A stretch of DNA of 64,000 nt from assembly GCA_012931725.1 (NCBI GenBank), contig CM022947.1, forward strand, positions 20,861,817 through 20,925,816, in the 5' to 3' direction. Both the position numbers and the translations under genes were made by a program. Every line of letters begins with the position of its first letter. The stretch's first letter is position 1. The notes beneath the pieces are model-generated. The model searched no databases, had not been told where the DNA came from, and worked only from the letters and a program-made list of their open reading frames with translations. The DNA comes from Litsea cubeba (Eukaryota > Streptophyta > Magnoliopsida > Laurales > Lauraceae). Shown piece by piece: positions 21,904 through 32,800 of this stretch.

Positions 21904-24900
21904 TCAAGGGTAGTACCGCTTTAAGAACTTGCCATTGATGGGCAGCATACATCTGTCACCTTCCATGTTTAGGAGTGCGTATGCGCCATTGGAGAAAACT
22001 TTGTCGATGACGTAGGGTCCCTCCCATTTTGGCTCGAATTTGCCTTTGGACTTGTGAGCGAAGACCATTGGTCTTTTTACCGCAAGAACTAAGTCATTCT
22101 TTTTGTAGGCGCGTTGCCTGACCTTTTTATCGAAAGATCCTGCCATACGTGCTTGGTAAAGTTCAATGCTTTGTTGAGCTTCGAGCCGTCTCTCGTCGAG
22201 ATTGTCCAGCTCATGGAGTCGCAATTTGACATTGCTTTCTTGAGTCATGTCATTTTGCAAGGATACCCTCAAGGAAGGAATTTGTACTTCCAAGGGCACG
22301 ACAGCTTCGCATCCATAGACCAAGGAGAATGGTGTGCTATGGGTTGGTCCTCGAACGGTGGTTCGATAGGCCCACAAAGCTTCAGACATTTTGTCGCTCC
22401 AGTCTCTTTTGTGACTAGAGACCATTTTTTTGAGGATTTTGCAGAGTGTCTTGTTGAAAGCTTCTGCTAACCCGTTTGCTGCCGGATTGTATGGGGTCGA
22501 AGGACAGCTTTGAATTTTGTATTTGTCGCAGAACCTGTAGAATCGATGATCCCGGAACTGTGGTCCGTTTTCATGGACGAATCTTTTGGGTATGCCGAAA
22601 CGACAAATGATGTTGGTGCGTAGGAACTGAAGGACTGATGAGGTCTTCATTTCGTTAAACGCAAATGCTTCTGACCACTTGGAGAAATAATCCGTAGCGG
22701 CGAGGATGAAGCGATGACCTTTGCTTGAAGGGGGAGAAATAGGACCTATGATGTCCATACCCCAGGCTTCGAAAGGCCATGAGATCGCTGTAGGATGCAG
22801 CCATTCTGGAGGCATGTGAATGTAATCTCCATGAACTTGGCATTGTTGGCAGCGCTTAGCAAATTGCATTGCGTCAGCTACCATGGTAGGCCAGTAATAT
22901 CCTAACCTTTTTATCTGATCATAGAGCTTAGGTCCAGCCTGATTGTCTTCAGGATCAAGAGGCTGTCGTTTTTCATTTGCTGAGGATGCATCAGCAGCAG
23001 AGTTACCATCCTCAGTGATTGTGTTGCATGGAGCATTTTCCGGGAACAAGTCCTGAACAGCATCCAGCAATCTTTCTTCTTCGTTGACTAATTCATCGTC
23101 CCAAGCATCAATAGCTGGGAATTCTTCAGTCAGGAAGGGTGTGAACTTTGAAGTCACAGTCTCAGGAGAAGAAACCTGAGAGGGTGTCATCTCAGTGAAA
23201 GTCACGTGAGACGAGGTGGCTCCAGAAGATACATTGCTAGGCGTCGCCGGAGTGTAAGTGCTCTCATCAGATGATGCTTCGGAAGAGCTATAATCCCGAA
23301 TTATCACATTACAGGAAGCTCTGACGGGAGACGTTGCCTGATCGGAGTCAGACTCATCCTCGGATGTGAGAGGATCGTCTATCCAGCAATTTTCTCCATT
23401 TTCAGGAGTTAAGGGAGGATGTACCTGATGGTCTTCAGGGACTTCAGGCTCTGGATTGCGAGGAGGCTCGTTGACGCGTTCTTGCTCTTGTTCTAGAGCG
23501 AGTCGCTGCAAGATCCTTGCATATTCTTCAAGATCAGGCATGGGAGCCGGATCTTCTTCTTCATCATCTCTTTGTGGCTCAACATTGTTGATTTCCACTG
23601 GAGTGATGAGAGGTGCTGGGTCAGCAGCATTTTCTTGTACAGCCTCTTGGTCTTCTTCATCATCAGACCAGGATCCTTGTGGCTGTAGGGGGTTATACCA
23701 GATTACTGGCATAAGATGAGACTCAGGAACCCATTCTTCATCGGAGAGATATTCTCCTGTTTCAAGGGACTCCTCCCACTCATCTGTGTAGTTGGATTCG
23801 AATCCATCATCGGTGTCGCTGGACTCGTATCCATCAATGGAGAATCCAACTACCGAATTGCAAGAGTATGATGCCTCCTGCATGGCTTCTTTGAATTGAG
23901 GTGGCATGAAATCACTGAGAGTGAATTTCCTTACCCCCTTTAAAGTCTCTGGAAGGGATGTTTTTGTTACCTCCAGTGAAGCGGTAGAGGAAGCCTCTGC
24001 CTTTTCTTTGACCTCTAGTTTTGGCTGGATCTTCTCTTGCCGTTTGAGCTTGAGGAGATGTTTCCTAGCCTGCCTTCGCTGTCGAGCTGTAGGCTTTATT
24101 TTCACGACCTCCCAATTTTCATCTTCCAGGAGATCGGGATGTACCCATATCGGTTGTCCGTCTGGTGTCGGGTAAGGAACCAGTTCTTCGGACGCTTCGA
24201 TTGAGTTTATCACCTTGAAGGAAGTAGTGATCTTCTTCTTCGGTGATCTTGATGTTTGTCCACATGTCACCATGTTGACGGAGGCAGACCCATAGTTTTT
24301 GTCAAAGGTGATGACTCCGTTTTTCCACATTTCATTTATTTTCTCTCTCACAACGAAGCATTGATTGAGAGGATGCGAGATCATCTGGTGATATGGACAG
24401 TACCGAGGATCGTTGGTTTTGCCAACATCACCCGGTCTTTTTGGTTCAGGCAAGGTGAGCTTGCCGTTTGCCACAAGAGCCCTGAAGATTTCATCAACAT
24501 CTTCATCAAACGGGTATTTCTTCTCTACTCGTTCTTTGAAGGCATCAGAGAGTTCAGGTTTCTTACCAACAGCTTTGTTTTCAGCTTTCTTTGGTGGCTG
24601 AGGAGCTGACTTGGTCTGCACATTGAGGACCTCTTTTTTCTTTGGTTTAGAGGTTGCAACGGCGGTTGGCTCTTTTCTTGATGATTTCTGACTGTTGAGG
24701 TCTTTAATCACCGTTTCAGCTTCCATGGAAGCTTCTAGGAGTTCTCCCAGGTTTTTTGATTTGTTGCCGATGATCATGGAGCGGATTCTGGCTCTCATGT
24801 TGTTTCGGCAGATGTCGACTAGCGACGCTTGTGGCAATACATCAGAGCATTTGTATGCCATTGCTTTCCACTTGTGAATGAAGTCATATGTTGATTCATT

Positions 24901-26622
24901 CTCCCCCTGTTTTAGGCTGCACAGCTGAGCCATAGTAGCGGGGTGATCCTCACCTTTGAAGTGAGTCAGGAAGCGTGTCTCTAGCATGGCCCAATTTTGG
25001 ATTGAGTCCTCCGGCAGAGTGGAGTACCAATCGAAGGCCGTACCTTTTAGGGTACTTGCAAAGAGGCGGATCTTGAGTGCATCTTGATCCGCGATAGCTC
25101 CCGTCAGGATCTTGAAGTGGATGACGTGCTGTCTGGCTGATCCTTTCCCCGTATATGTTTGGAGAGTAGGATGCTTGAATTTGGTGGGGAACGGGACCGA
25201 GTCCATCCATAAGGGATATGGTGGCTTGATCCCATGCTCCTTGAGTATATCCTCTTCTTTTGCTTTGGCGAGGATACCGTCTACGTCCTTTTTAGTAAGG
25301 GCGCGTGATTCATTTTCTTCTCTATTTACCTCGTCGTCTTGATGATTCGGAGGAGGTTCATTGCTCGCCTGATTTTGGAAGGCGAGGAGAAGGTTTTCCA
25401 TCAGAGTTTCAATCCTCTGCTGGCCCTGTTCCAACTGCTGGATGCGGGTGATCGCATCTTCTGGAGGTGGATTGCGGGGTGGTGGCTCAGAATTTGTAGC
25501 CAAGACATTCATCCTTCGTGATTCGAACGAAGAAACTGTCCTGGTGACTGAGCTGGGGCTCATTCTTTTTGAAGAAGAGCTTGAGGAAGGATCACTCTGC
25601 TGTCCTTTCCTTGAAGGAGCAGGGGATTCTTCTGAATGTCTTCTTGTCCTGGAGACGCTGCGGGTCATTGGACGTCGGACATGGATTTTTGTTGCTGATT
25701 TTTGGCGCCTTCTGGTTTTTCCAACCATATGGACGGCAGCAACTTGGTTGGGTCTTTCTTTTTCGACCCATTTGGGAGAGACTTGAAGTGTAGGAGGCTG
25801 GGTCCTTTGCTTCTGTAGTCTCTTTTGTCGGTACGACGCGCGGCGGCGTATACGACGAGCAATTTGAGCTTCGGTCAGCTCTGACTGGGCTCTGACGATG
25901 AAGGATGTACTCCCTCGGGCGCAGCAGCCGAGCCTGTCTTCTCTGTAGCTGGGCAAGGACAGGATGCGAACCCTGTCCTTCGCCTGCTGCAGCGAAGCTT
26001 TGAATTTGTGAAGTTCGGCCCCTGTAGAGATAAAGGGTCGAACTGCAGATTTGTAGGCCTTAGCAGGTGCTTGTGGAGGCCTTGTGATGAATGACTTGAT
26101 TTTGGGCTTGTAGGAACAAGCCGGCTCATGCTGGGATGACTTGGAAGTCAGGTTGGAGATGGGTCTCTCCTCTTTCATGTAAGCAAGAGGATAGAACTGG
26201 TTCTCCTTGAGTGGGGCCAGGAATGCTGGCTTAGTGGATGTCTGGGACCTTCTTTGTTTTGGTGAAGGTCTTGGGGACCAAGTCTTGGGGTAGACCTGGT
26301 TGTTTGCAGGTTGAGGCTTCGTGGGGCTGCCACGGGCTTCAGGTCTTCTGGTACTCGCCTTTGGTGTCACGGTAGTGACACGTTGAGAGGCGAGTTTCTG
26401 CTTCTTGGAGGGAGCAGCTTGTTCCTCAGGAAGTGGGAATGGTCCCAGCGTCCCGAAGACGATAGTCCGGGGAGTCGAGGTTGACCCGGAGTTCACAGAG
26501 TTGCCGAGGGAGTTGACGCTTCGGCAGCTGATGGGGCGCTTGTAGGTGCGCGTGGTATGCTTCTGTTGAAGCATGAGTTGGTGCTTGCTTTCGTCAAAAG
26601 TAATGGTTAGTGAAGCTGCCAT
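21904..26622 (-). CDS. Gag-integrase fusion polyprotein of the Tat element (no PR/RT/RNase H)
   Basis: One uninterrupted minus-strand frame. An upstream in-frame ATG at 26664 would add 14 residues (1586 in total), but the ATG at 26622 has the better plant context (AACAATGGC) and is conserved in the old copy (59489). Numbering from the longer form: basic, proline-rich N-terminal region 40-380; Retrotrans_gag core about 485-660 (FDWYSTLPEDSIQNWAM, FKGEDHPATMAQLCSLKQ); a Cys-His motif CPYHQMISHPLNQC at 756-769; an acidic linker 940-1240; integrase from about 1245. In integrase the zinc-binding CQQC (1272-1275) remains but the preceding His pair is missing. The core has D1304 (GMDIIGP), E1365 where Asp is usual (HENGPQF for xDNGxQF), and E1401, 35 residues further on. 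The C-terminal domain ends in KWEGPYVI and YYP. Protease, RT and RNase H are absent, apparently by an in-frame deletion near residue 1244. The product should supply capsid; integrase activity is doubtful. Confidence 0.9.
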   Translation of the reverse strand: MAASLTITFDESKHQLMLQQKHTTRTYKRPISCRSVNSLGNSVNSGSTSTPRTIVFGTLGPFPLPEEQAAPSKKQKLASQRVTTVTPKASTRRPEARGSPTKPQPANNQVYPKTWSPRPSPKQRRSQTSTKPAFLAPLKENQFYPLAYMKEERPISNLTSKSSQHEPACSYKPKIKSFITRPPQAPAKAYKSAVRPFISTGAELHKFKASLQQAKDRVRILSLPSYREDRLGCCARGSTSFIVRAQSELTEAQIARRIRRRASYRQKRLQKQRTQPPTLQVSPKWVEKERPNQVAAVHMVGKTRRRQKSATKIHVRRPMTRSVSRTRRHSEESPAPSRKGQQSDPSSSSSSKRMSPSSVTRTVSSFESRRMNVLATNSEPPPRNPPPEDAITRIQQLEQGQQRIETLMENLLLAFQNQASNEPPPNHQDDEVNREENESRALTKKDVDGILAKAKEEDILKEHGIKPPYPLWMDSVPFPTKFKHPTLQTYTGKGSARQHVIHFKILTGAIADQDALKIRLFASTLKGTAFDWYSTLPEDSIQNWAMLETRFLTHFKGEDHPATMAQLCSLKQGENESTYDFIHKWKAMAYKCSDVLPQASLVDICRNNMRARIRSMIIGNKSKNLGELLEASMEAETVIKDLNSQKSSRKEPTAVATSKPKKKEVLNVQTKSAPQPPKKAENKAVGKKPELSDAFKERVEKKYPFDEDVDEIFRALVANGKLTLPEPKRPGDVGKTNDPRYCPYHQMISHPLNQCFVVREKINEMWKNGVITFDKNYGSASVNMVTCGQTSRSPKKKITTSFKVINSIEASEELVPYPTPDGQPIWVHPDLLEDENWEVVKIKPTARQRRQARKHLLKLKRQEKIQPKLEVKEKAEASSTASLEVTKTSLPETLKGVRKFTLSDFMPPQFKEAMQEASYSCNSVVGFSIDGYESSDTDDGFESNYTDEWEESLETGEYLSDEEWVPESHLMPVIWYNPLQPQGSWSDDEEDQEAVQENAADPAPLITPVEINNVEPQRDDEEEDPAPMPDLEEYARILQRLALEQEQERVNEPPRNPEPEVPEDHQVHPPLTPENGENCWIDDPLTSEDESDSDQATSPVRASCNVIIRDYSSSEASSDESTYTPATPSNVSSGATSSHVTFTEMTPSQVSSPETVTSKFTPFLTEEFPAIDAWDDELVNEEERLLDAVQDLFPENAPCNTITEDGNSAADASSANEKRQPLDPEDNQAGPKLYDQIKRLGYYWPTMVADAMQFAKRCQQCQVHGDYIHMPPEWLHPTAISWPFEAWGMDIIGPISPPSSKGHRFILAATDYFSKWSEAFAFNEMKTSSVLQFLRTNIICRFGIPKRFVHENGPQFRDHRFYRFCDKYKIQSCPSTPYNPAANGLAEAFNKTLCKILKKMVSSHKRDWSDKMSEALWAYRTTVRGPTHSTPFSLVYGCEAVVPLEVQIPSLRVSLQNDMTQESNVKLRLHELDNLDERRLEAQQSIELYQARMAGSFDKKVRQRAYKKNDLVLAVKRPMVFAHKSKGKFEPKWEGPYVIDKVFSNGAYALLNMEGDRCMLPINGKFLKRYYP

Positions 26623-26664
26623 TGTTAGTTTTTTCGAAAATTTCTGAAACAAGACCACATCCAT

Positions 26665-28608
26665 TAGTAATCACAAGAATATAATGATCATAAATGGGAA
26701 GTTCTATGGTTTCGTCTTTTCAAATTGCTCGAGGTAGATGACCCAAACAATATGAGGAAGGCAAAATGCCATAGAGGGTACAATTGTTCTGATCGCAGGT
26801 GTGGTAAGCCCGGAATGGGCATCCCAGTGACTGCTAGAAGCAATTGTGAACTTAAATTTGACTTATCGAGAAGCAGAGCTTGCTCGACGTAAGAAGAATT
26901 TAAAGTTGGAGTTACAGATGTGCCGGTCGCAATACAGTAGACCCTGAAAGGGCGTACTAGTACCGCTAGACACAAATGTTTTGAGACCGCATCTATGAGA
27001 TGAGATTCTCTGTTTTGAAAGGTCAAGATTGGATTCATCAAAGAGAGCAGATGGTATTCCAATCTGAACACGGGCTCAGCGATTTCCGCGAGCGCCAGTG
27101 CTCAGAAAGAAATGAACCATGATTTCTCGGATCTGAATCTAAAAATGACGAGTTTTTTTTTGAAAGGCCAATATCGGGTTCATCAAAGAGAGCAAAAGGC
27201 ACTCCAATCTGAACACGGGCTCAGCGATTTCCGCGAGCGCCAGTGCTCAGAAAGAAGAAGACCAAGATTTCTCCGATCTAAACCCAAAATGACGGAAGTT
27301 TTTTTTTTTTTTTTTTTTGAAGATATATATTTTTTTTTTTTAAAAAAAACCTTTTTTTATTTTTTTATTTATTTTTATTAATTTTTTTTTTTAAGATTTT
27401 TTTTTTGAAAATTTTTTTATTTTTATTTTTTATTTTAAAATTTTTATATTTTTTTTATTTTTTTTTATTTAAAAGACGAGAGAGTACACATAGGCCTCCT
27501 AACCCGGTCTTATGAAATCTTGATTGATAGAATTGCCCCCAGGTAAGGGTAGGATTACTTAATGAACCCGTTTGGAGGACCCTTGCCTAGAACAGTCAAG
27601 CTGTCTCCACACTCTGGACAAGGCTTTTCTTTGAATCAACCATGATCGAAGAACACAGTTGGTTTAACCTTAGTGGTCTATGTCTTTTTTTTTATATATA
27701 TATTTTATTTTATTTTATTTTTATTTTTATGAATTCATCGAAGAGAAACCATGGCCCAAAACCTTAGTCGAACAGGCTCAACATTTCTGCAAGCGCGATG
27801 AACGATAGGAACAGATCAAGGTTTCTCAATTTTGAATCCAAATTGAGAAATCTAAAAAAAAATTTTTTTTTATATATATATATATATTTTTTTTATTTTT
27901 GATGAACTCATCGAAGAGAAACCATGGCCCAAAACCTTAGTCGAACAGGCTCAACATTTCTGCAAGCGCGATGAACGATAGGAACAGATCAAGGTTTCTC
28001 AATTTTGAATCCAAATTGAGAAATCTAAAATTTTTTTTTTATATATATATATATATTTTTTGATTTTTGATGAACTCATCGAAGAGAAACCATGGCCCAA
28101 AACCTTAGTCGAACAGGCTCAACATTTCTGCAAGCGCGATGAACGATAGGAACGGATCAAGGTTTCTCAATTTTGAATCCAAATTGAGAAATCTAAAATT
28201 TTTTTTTTTTTATATATATATATATATTTTTTTTTTGATTTTTTAATGAACTCATCGAAGAGAAACCATGGCCCAAAACCTTAGTCGAACAGGCTCAACA
28301 TTTCTGCAAGCGCGATGAACGATAGGAACGGATCAAGGTTTCTCAATTTTGAATCCAAAAATGACAAATCTGATTTTTTTGTTTTTTTTTTTTTAAAATT
28401 TTTTTTTTTTGAAAAGAGAAAGAATGGAAATAAATTCAAAGAATTAGAAATTTCCAAACAAAAAATCTCATCTCATTTTTTTTGCAGAATTCAACATAGG
28501 CCACCAATTATAAAGTAGCCAAGGAATCGAGAAAAGAAATATAAGCATAGAGCAAAATATATGATATGCAAATATTTCATTTCTAGCATCGTGTTCTCAA
28601 ATAAACGA
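26665..28608 (-). repeat. Tat leader with two sets of tandem repeats
   Basis: Untranslated leader between the PBS and gag. Nearest gag, two units of about 130 bp (about 27020-27150 and 27160-27290) share GAACACGGGCTCAGCGATTT. Farther out, four units of 170-176 bp (starting about 27731, 27903, 28072 and 28248) share AAACCATGGCCCAAAACCTT and CTGCAAGCGCGATGAACGAT, separated by poly(T) and TA runs. The old copy has diverged versions at 57950-58350 and 58740-59040. Such repeats could serve packaging or be neutral slippage products. Confidence 0.85.
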
Positions 28609-28626
28609 GTCCCACCGGGTGTGCCA
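28609..28626 (-). promoter_or_regulatory. Primer binding site of the Tat element
   Basis: Minus strand TGGCACACCCGGTGGGAC, three bases after the 5' LTR end. It starts with TGG, complementary to a tRNA 3' CCA. I cannot name the tRNA with confidence. The old copy has TGGCTCCACCCGTTGGGT at the same place. Confidence 0.75.
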
Positions 28627-28629
28627 GCT

Positions 28630-30940
28630 TGATGGACCGCGCTCCTGCTCGAGTTCTACCGAGGTCGGCGGACGTGGGAGTCCGTTTGGTTCCGACCTTT
28701 TCGTAACCGGGGGGCAAGGGCGTGCATCAACATTTCTTTTTTTGTGGGTGTGCCAGATTTTCTATTTTTACTTGGAATTGCAAGTGGTGATCCGGAGATC
28801 AACCTTCGCAAGTAAAAAGGAAATCAACTTCTTTCAAGTTTTCCATTGCACATATATTTAAGAAAAGAGACATTTTTCTTGATTTGCCGTGAAAGGCGAT
28901 TTTTTAGCATTTATAGCCGATTTTGGCGTTTATAGCCGATTTTTGGCGTTTATAGCCGACTTTGGCGTTTATAGCCGATTTACAATCCTTATCAACAATG
29001 AAAGACAAGAATTGTGATTTTTGTCTCTTTTTTAAAAATACAAACTACAATGAAAAGCAAGAAAAGGAGGATCTAACTTCTCAGGAGATTGTGGAGGACT
29101 CGTTTAGATTGACGGTCGCAAGCCATATGTGGGCTTCGCCATCATCCATGCAGATGAGAACAGAGGATGCTATTTGATTCGCTTGGCTTGGCTATAACCT
29201 CAGGTTTTTAGAAGACAAAGACCAAAGGAAGGTCCTATGTCCAATAAAAAACCGAGTAGACGGGCTGAAAAGCCATATCTAAGCCATTGGAGGCAGGAGG
29301 AGAAGGCAAGGACCTTGGGGGGGGTACCCCCCAAGGGACTTTTGTCACCTTGTTGCGGTGGCCGGTGTAGAACTTCCGCAGAGTTTTCTCTCTTTTTCCT
29401 TTCTCTGGATTTCTGTGCTTTTTTCTCTGATTTTTCTGATGCTTTCTGATTGTTGTTGTGTGTTTTTCCGATGTTCTCTGATGATCTGATTCCTTTGGAG
29501 TGCTCTCCTATTTATAGGCTCTTGGTAGCCATTTAGGAGAGCTTATGGGCTTTTAATGTCATTAAGCCACATAATGGGAGGAGTTACAAAATTGAATTGT
29601 TTATTTTGTAACTCCTTTTTCTTGGCTTCTGATTGGCCGGAGGAGATTGAGGGCATTTAATCGCCTTTAATCGCCATGATGGGAGGAGTTTCATGGGTTA
29701 AATGCCATGAATCTCTTGACTTGTAACTCCCAAATGCTTGCTTCTGATTGGGCCGTCCAAAGAAATGGATTAATGACTGTAATAAAGCTAGTCAATTAAT
29801 CGCATTAAGTGGTCGCCAAGCAGCTGAAGAGTCGCGGGCCGTGCCATGTCTTTTGGAATTCTTCTGTCGATGATCATCGATGGATCTTCATGTAGATCGA
29901 CATCAGATGACCATGTAATTTCAGGTGCTTGTTGCCAACAGCGGGTCGGTGCCATCTGTCCTGTCGATTTCTCGATCGGTCGGGTGGAAAGCACACTTTT
30001 TTTTGGTTGACCGGGTGGCGATCAATACTGTCTTCGATACTCTTGATGATTTACCCGTGTTTTGGACGGATATCAGAGGACTTGGTGTCTCAAAAGCATG
30101 AATTTTGGAAAGTACCAGAGGCTGGGCTCCTTGAATCGCGAAAAAACGGCGAAAACCGGGGTTTCCGGGGCTTTCCCGGCGACCCCGGGGTCCATGGTCG
30201 CCGGCGACCCTGGCCCAGGGTCGCAGGCTTTCGGTCCCGTTTTGCGTCCGTTTTTGCTCTTTTTTTATTCTTTTTTCTTCTGTACTTTTCTTTGACATTT
30301 TGATCATTTATTGGCCTGATTTCTTTGTAGGAAACCTGATGAGAATCCTTGCATTTTATTTTGCAAAGTTTCCAATTTCCTGAGAAAGCCGAAGACTTTG
30401 TCGCGCAGAGCTGCCGATTTTCTGTCAAAAGCTGAAACTGGGTCAAACGATGTCGGAATGACCTGAAATTTGGTGTGAAGCCTCCTGAGCAATAAATAAG
30501 ACCAACCATAGGCTTTTGTTTGAGTTTCGAAGCCGTTTGGGGTCCTATCACCTGCAGACTTGCTTTTTGTCGCGATGAAGATGTCGCGGTTTGATGTGCG
30601 GTCAACCGATGTCCGATTGACTTGAAATTTGACAGGGAACCTATTGGAGTCATTTTAAGATGATCCATAGGTTCTGTCTTGGAAATCATGGTCCCGGAGA
30701 GCTTTACCGCCGAGAGGCTTGATTTGGCTGTCGGAGAAGCGAAGTTAGGCCAAATGATCTTGAAATGGCTTGAAACTTCTTGTGTACTCCTCTTTTGGCT
30801 GTCTGGAAGAATCTTGCAGTTTTTGTTTGATTCTGACAAGATTTTATTTTTGGAAGCAGCATTGCCTATTTATGGCAGGTTGCGACTTCATGTAGCTCTT
30901 TGGATCTTGGAAAGGCAAAGTGACATTTTTGGTGTCAACA
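28630..30940 (-). repeat. Tat 5' LTR (2311 bp)
   Basis: Same ends as the 3' LTR. It has one unit of the palindromic 29-bp repeat instead of three to four. It contains the active-side TATA box at 29508 and the GGCTATAAACGCC array at about 28907-28981. Single-base differences noted by eye from the 3' LTR include positions near 28697, 29030, 30500 and 30692, plus small T- or A-run changes. Confidence 0.95.
29508..29516 (-). promoter_or_regulatory. TATA box of the Tat 5' LTR
   Basis: Minus strand CCTATAAATAGGAGAGC. It should start the genomic RNA that reads through the leader into gag-integrase, and then antisense to the PMD gene. Confidence 0.75.
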
Positions 30941-30945
30941 AGTGG

Positions 30946-31949
30946 TGATAGTTATTTTGAATGATTTGAATTTTAAATATGGAACGCATTAATAGGTTTA
31001 TAACTTATAAGGATAAACTCAAAGATTAAACTTACAGTTAAAGATTAAATAGTGATATAGGGTGCTATGACTTTGGGGGCCGGGTATTTTGGTTTATAGT
31101 GTGTACTAATGAGATTTTCTTTATTTTCTAGTATTTTTCAATATTCCGAATTTTCTCAATATTTCTTCAAATTTCTTTGGGATAAAAATAATTCACGCCA
31201 CATGTACGTGACGGATCACGAACCGCAACTGATACCGATACTATATCAATTTTTGGGGGTTGACCGATATCGCAATTTTAAACCATGGGTTAGAGTAATA
31301 TTTTTCGAAGAGGTGATATAAAAGAAAAAAATGATTCTATGTTAATCAAATTGCTGATGAAGGGCATGATGATGGATTTCTAACGATTGTCTCAGAGGAC
31401 ATCATTAATGAAGTAGATCCCCTTATGTTGAAGATGAGAACGACGGTGATCTTGCGGGAAACCAAGAGTAGTGCGGAGGATATTGCTCAGAGCCCCAAAG
31501 ACAGCTTATTAATTTGATTTTCAAGTTTACTTTGTTATTAATTATGGACATGTAATAAGACCAGTGATCTTCAAGTTTATTAAGATTTTTTTATGAATTT
31601 GATTTATCTAGTTGATAAAGAAGCTTAAAGTTACTTATGCTTATGCTAATGCTTCACCTATCATGTAATGACTAGCAAAATCTCCCCATATTTAGCATGG
31701 ACAATCTAATTTTTATGATTAATATTTTAAAAGACATTAATAGTTTATAAAAAAAAAAACCATAGAAAACCTGATTCTATCTTTCGGTATGAATTACACT
31801 GAGATGGTCAAAATTGTACTTTAAATACTTTGTTAATATATATATATACATACAATTTGGTACCAATCAAACGGGGCATTCGACGATAGGTCTCTAAATA
31901 TTTCACTTTCTTGCCTTAGATCCACAATCTTTTTTCATAGTGTGGTCAA
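30946..31949. other. Fold-back spacer right of the Tat insertion
   Basis: AT-rich, with no gene. It joins 11581-11807 once the Tat element is removed. It contains the 190-bp repeat 31677-31868, shared with 62864-63056. Frames are all short. Confidence 0.5.
31677..31868 (+). repeat. 190-bp dispersed repeat, copy 1
   Basis: Matches 62864-63056 in the same orientation: TATTTTAAAAGACATTAATA, TATGAATTACACTGAGA(T/C)GGTC and TACAATTTGGTACCAA are shared. Identity is roughly 85-90% by eye. Family unknown. Confidence 0.75.
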
Positions 31950-32800
31950 TTCTTTTTCCAAAGTTGAAGACCTAAATGTCCAAGTTACCCTTTTTTAAAA
32001 TTTCTTATTTATTTAAATATAGATCATCTCCCATGATTAGTGGGATATGCCATTAATAATGGTCAAATACCATTTAATTGGCCACGATTAATGAAAATCC
32101 CATTACTGAGATTTTCAAATAAAATTTTTAAAAATACAAATAAATTTCAAAAATTGGAAATAAATTTCAAAAGAATGTAAATAAATTTCAAAAGACTCAA
32201 ATAAGTTTCAAAAGAACCCAGATAAATTTAAAAAGAGCAAATAAATTTTAAGACTCAAATAAACTTCAAAAAATATAAATAAATTTCATAAGACACAAAT
32301 AAATTTCCAAAAAACTCAAAAAAATTTGAAAAGACACAAAAAACTCCAAAAAAAAGTAAATAATTTTGAAAAGGAGCAAATAAATTTGAAAAGACACAAA
32401 TAAAATTAAAAAATACAAATAGATTTTACAAAAAGAAAATAAATTTAAAAAGGCACAAATAAAATTTAAAAATAGAAATAGATTTTACAAAACGCAAATA
32501 AATTTGTCAAAAAACTCAGATAAATTAAAAAAAAACTCAGATAAAATTTTCAAACACATAAAAAGATTTGTTCAAAAACTTAGTTTAATTTTTAAAAATG
32601 GTGATAAATTTTTCAGAAACTCAGATATATACGCTAAAAACTTAGATAAATTTGCCAAAAACTAAAATAGATTTTCGAAAAAACTCTAATAAATTTGACA
32701 AAAATTCTGATAAATTTGATAAAAACGCAATAAATTTGGCAAAAACTCATATAAATTTGCCAAAAACTCAAATTAATTTTATAAAAACTTAGATAAAATA
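31950..32800 (-). repeat. Right fold-back arm
   Basis: Inverted counterpart of 10775-11580. More than 30 AAATAAATTT(C/G)AAAA and CTCAGATAAATTTG-type units follow the unique segment ATTAATAATGGTCA..TTAATTGGCCACGATTAAT at 32030-32095. The two arms could pair as a long imperfect hairpin if transcribed together. Confidence 0.8.

Larger units (their letters stand above)
11813..30940 (-). mobile_element. Complete non-autonomous Tat-lineage Ty3/gypsy element with antisense PMD gene
   Basis: 19,128 bp with long LTRs (2400 and 2311 bp), TG..CA ends and a perfect 5-bp target duplication AGTGG (11808-11812, 30941-30945). Orientation is minus: a tRNA-type primer binding site lies beside the right LTR (28609-28626) and a polypurine tract beside the left LTR (14213-14226). 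Order on the minus strand: 5' LTR, leader with tandem repeats, gag-integrase frame (26622-21904), tandem arrays, antisense PMD gene, repeats, polypurine tract, 3' LTR. There is no protease, reverse transcriptase or RNase H anywhere in it. The Tat assignment rests on the gag and integrase type, the large size, and the known habit of this lineage of carrying extra, sometimes antisense, ORFs. The LTRs differ at only about half a dozen sites plus one repeat-number change, so the insertion is recent. Confidence 0.93.
10775..32800. mobile_element. Fold-back element split by the Tat insertion
   Basis: Two arms of about 0.8 kb (10775-11580 and 31950-32800) are inverted copies of each other. Without the 19.1-kb Tat element the structure is about 2.9 kb: arm, roughly 1.2-kb spacer (11581-11812 plus 30946-31949), arm. 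The arms consist of degenerate 20-25-bp repeats, the design of fold-back elements. I could not place exact outer ends or a target duplication, so the superfamily is open. Confidence 0.6.
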
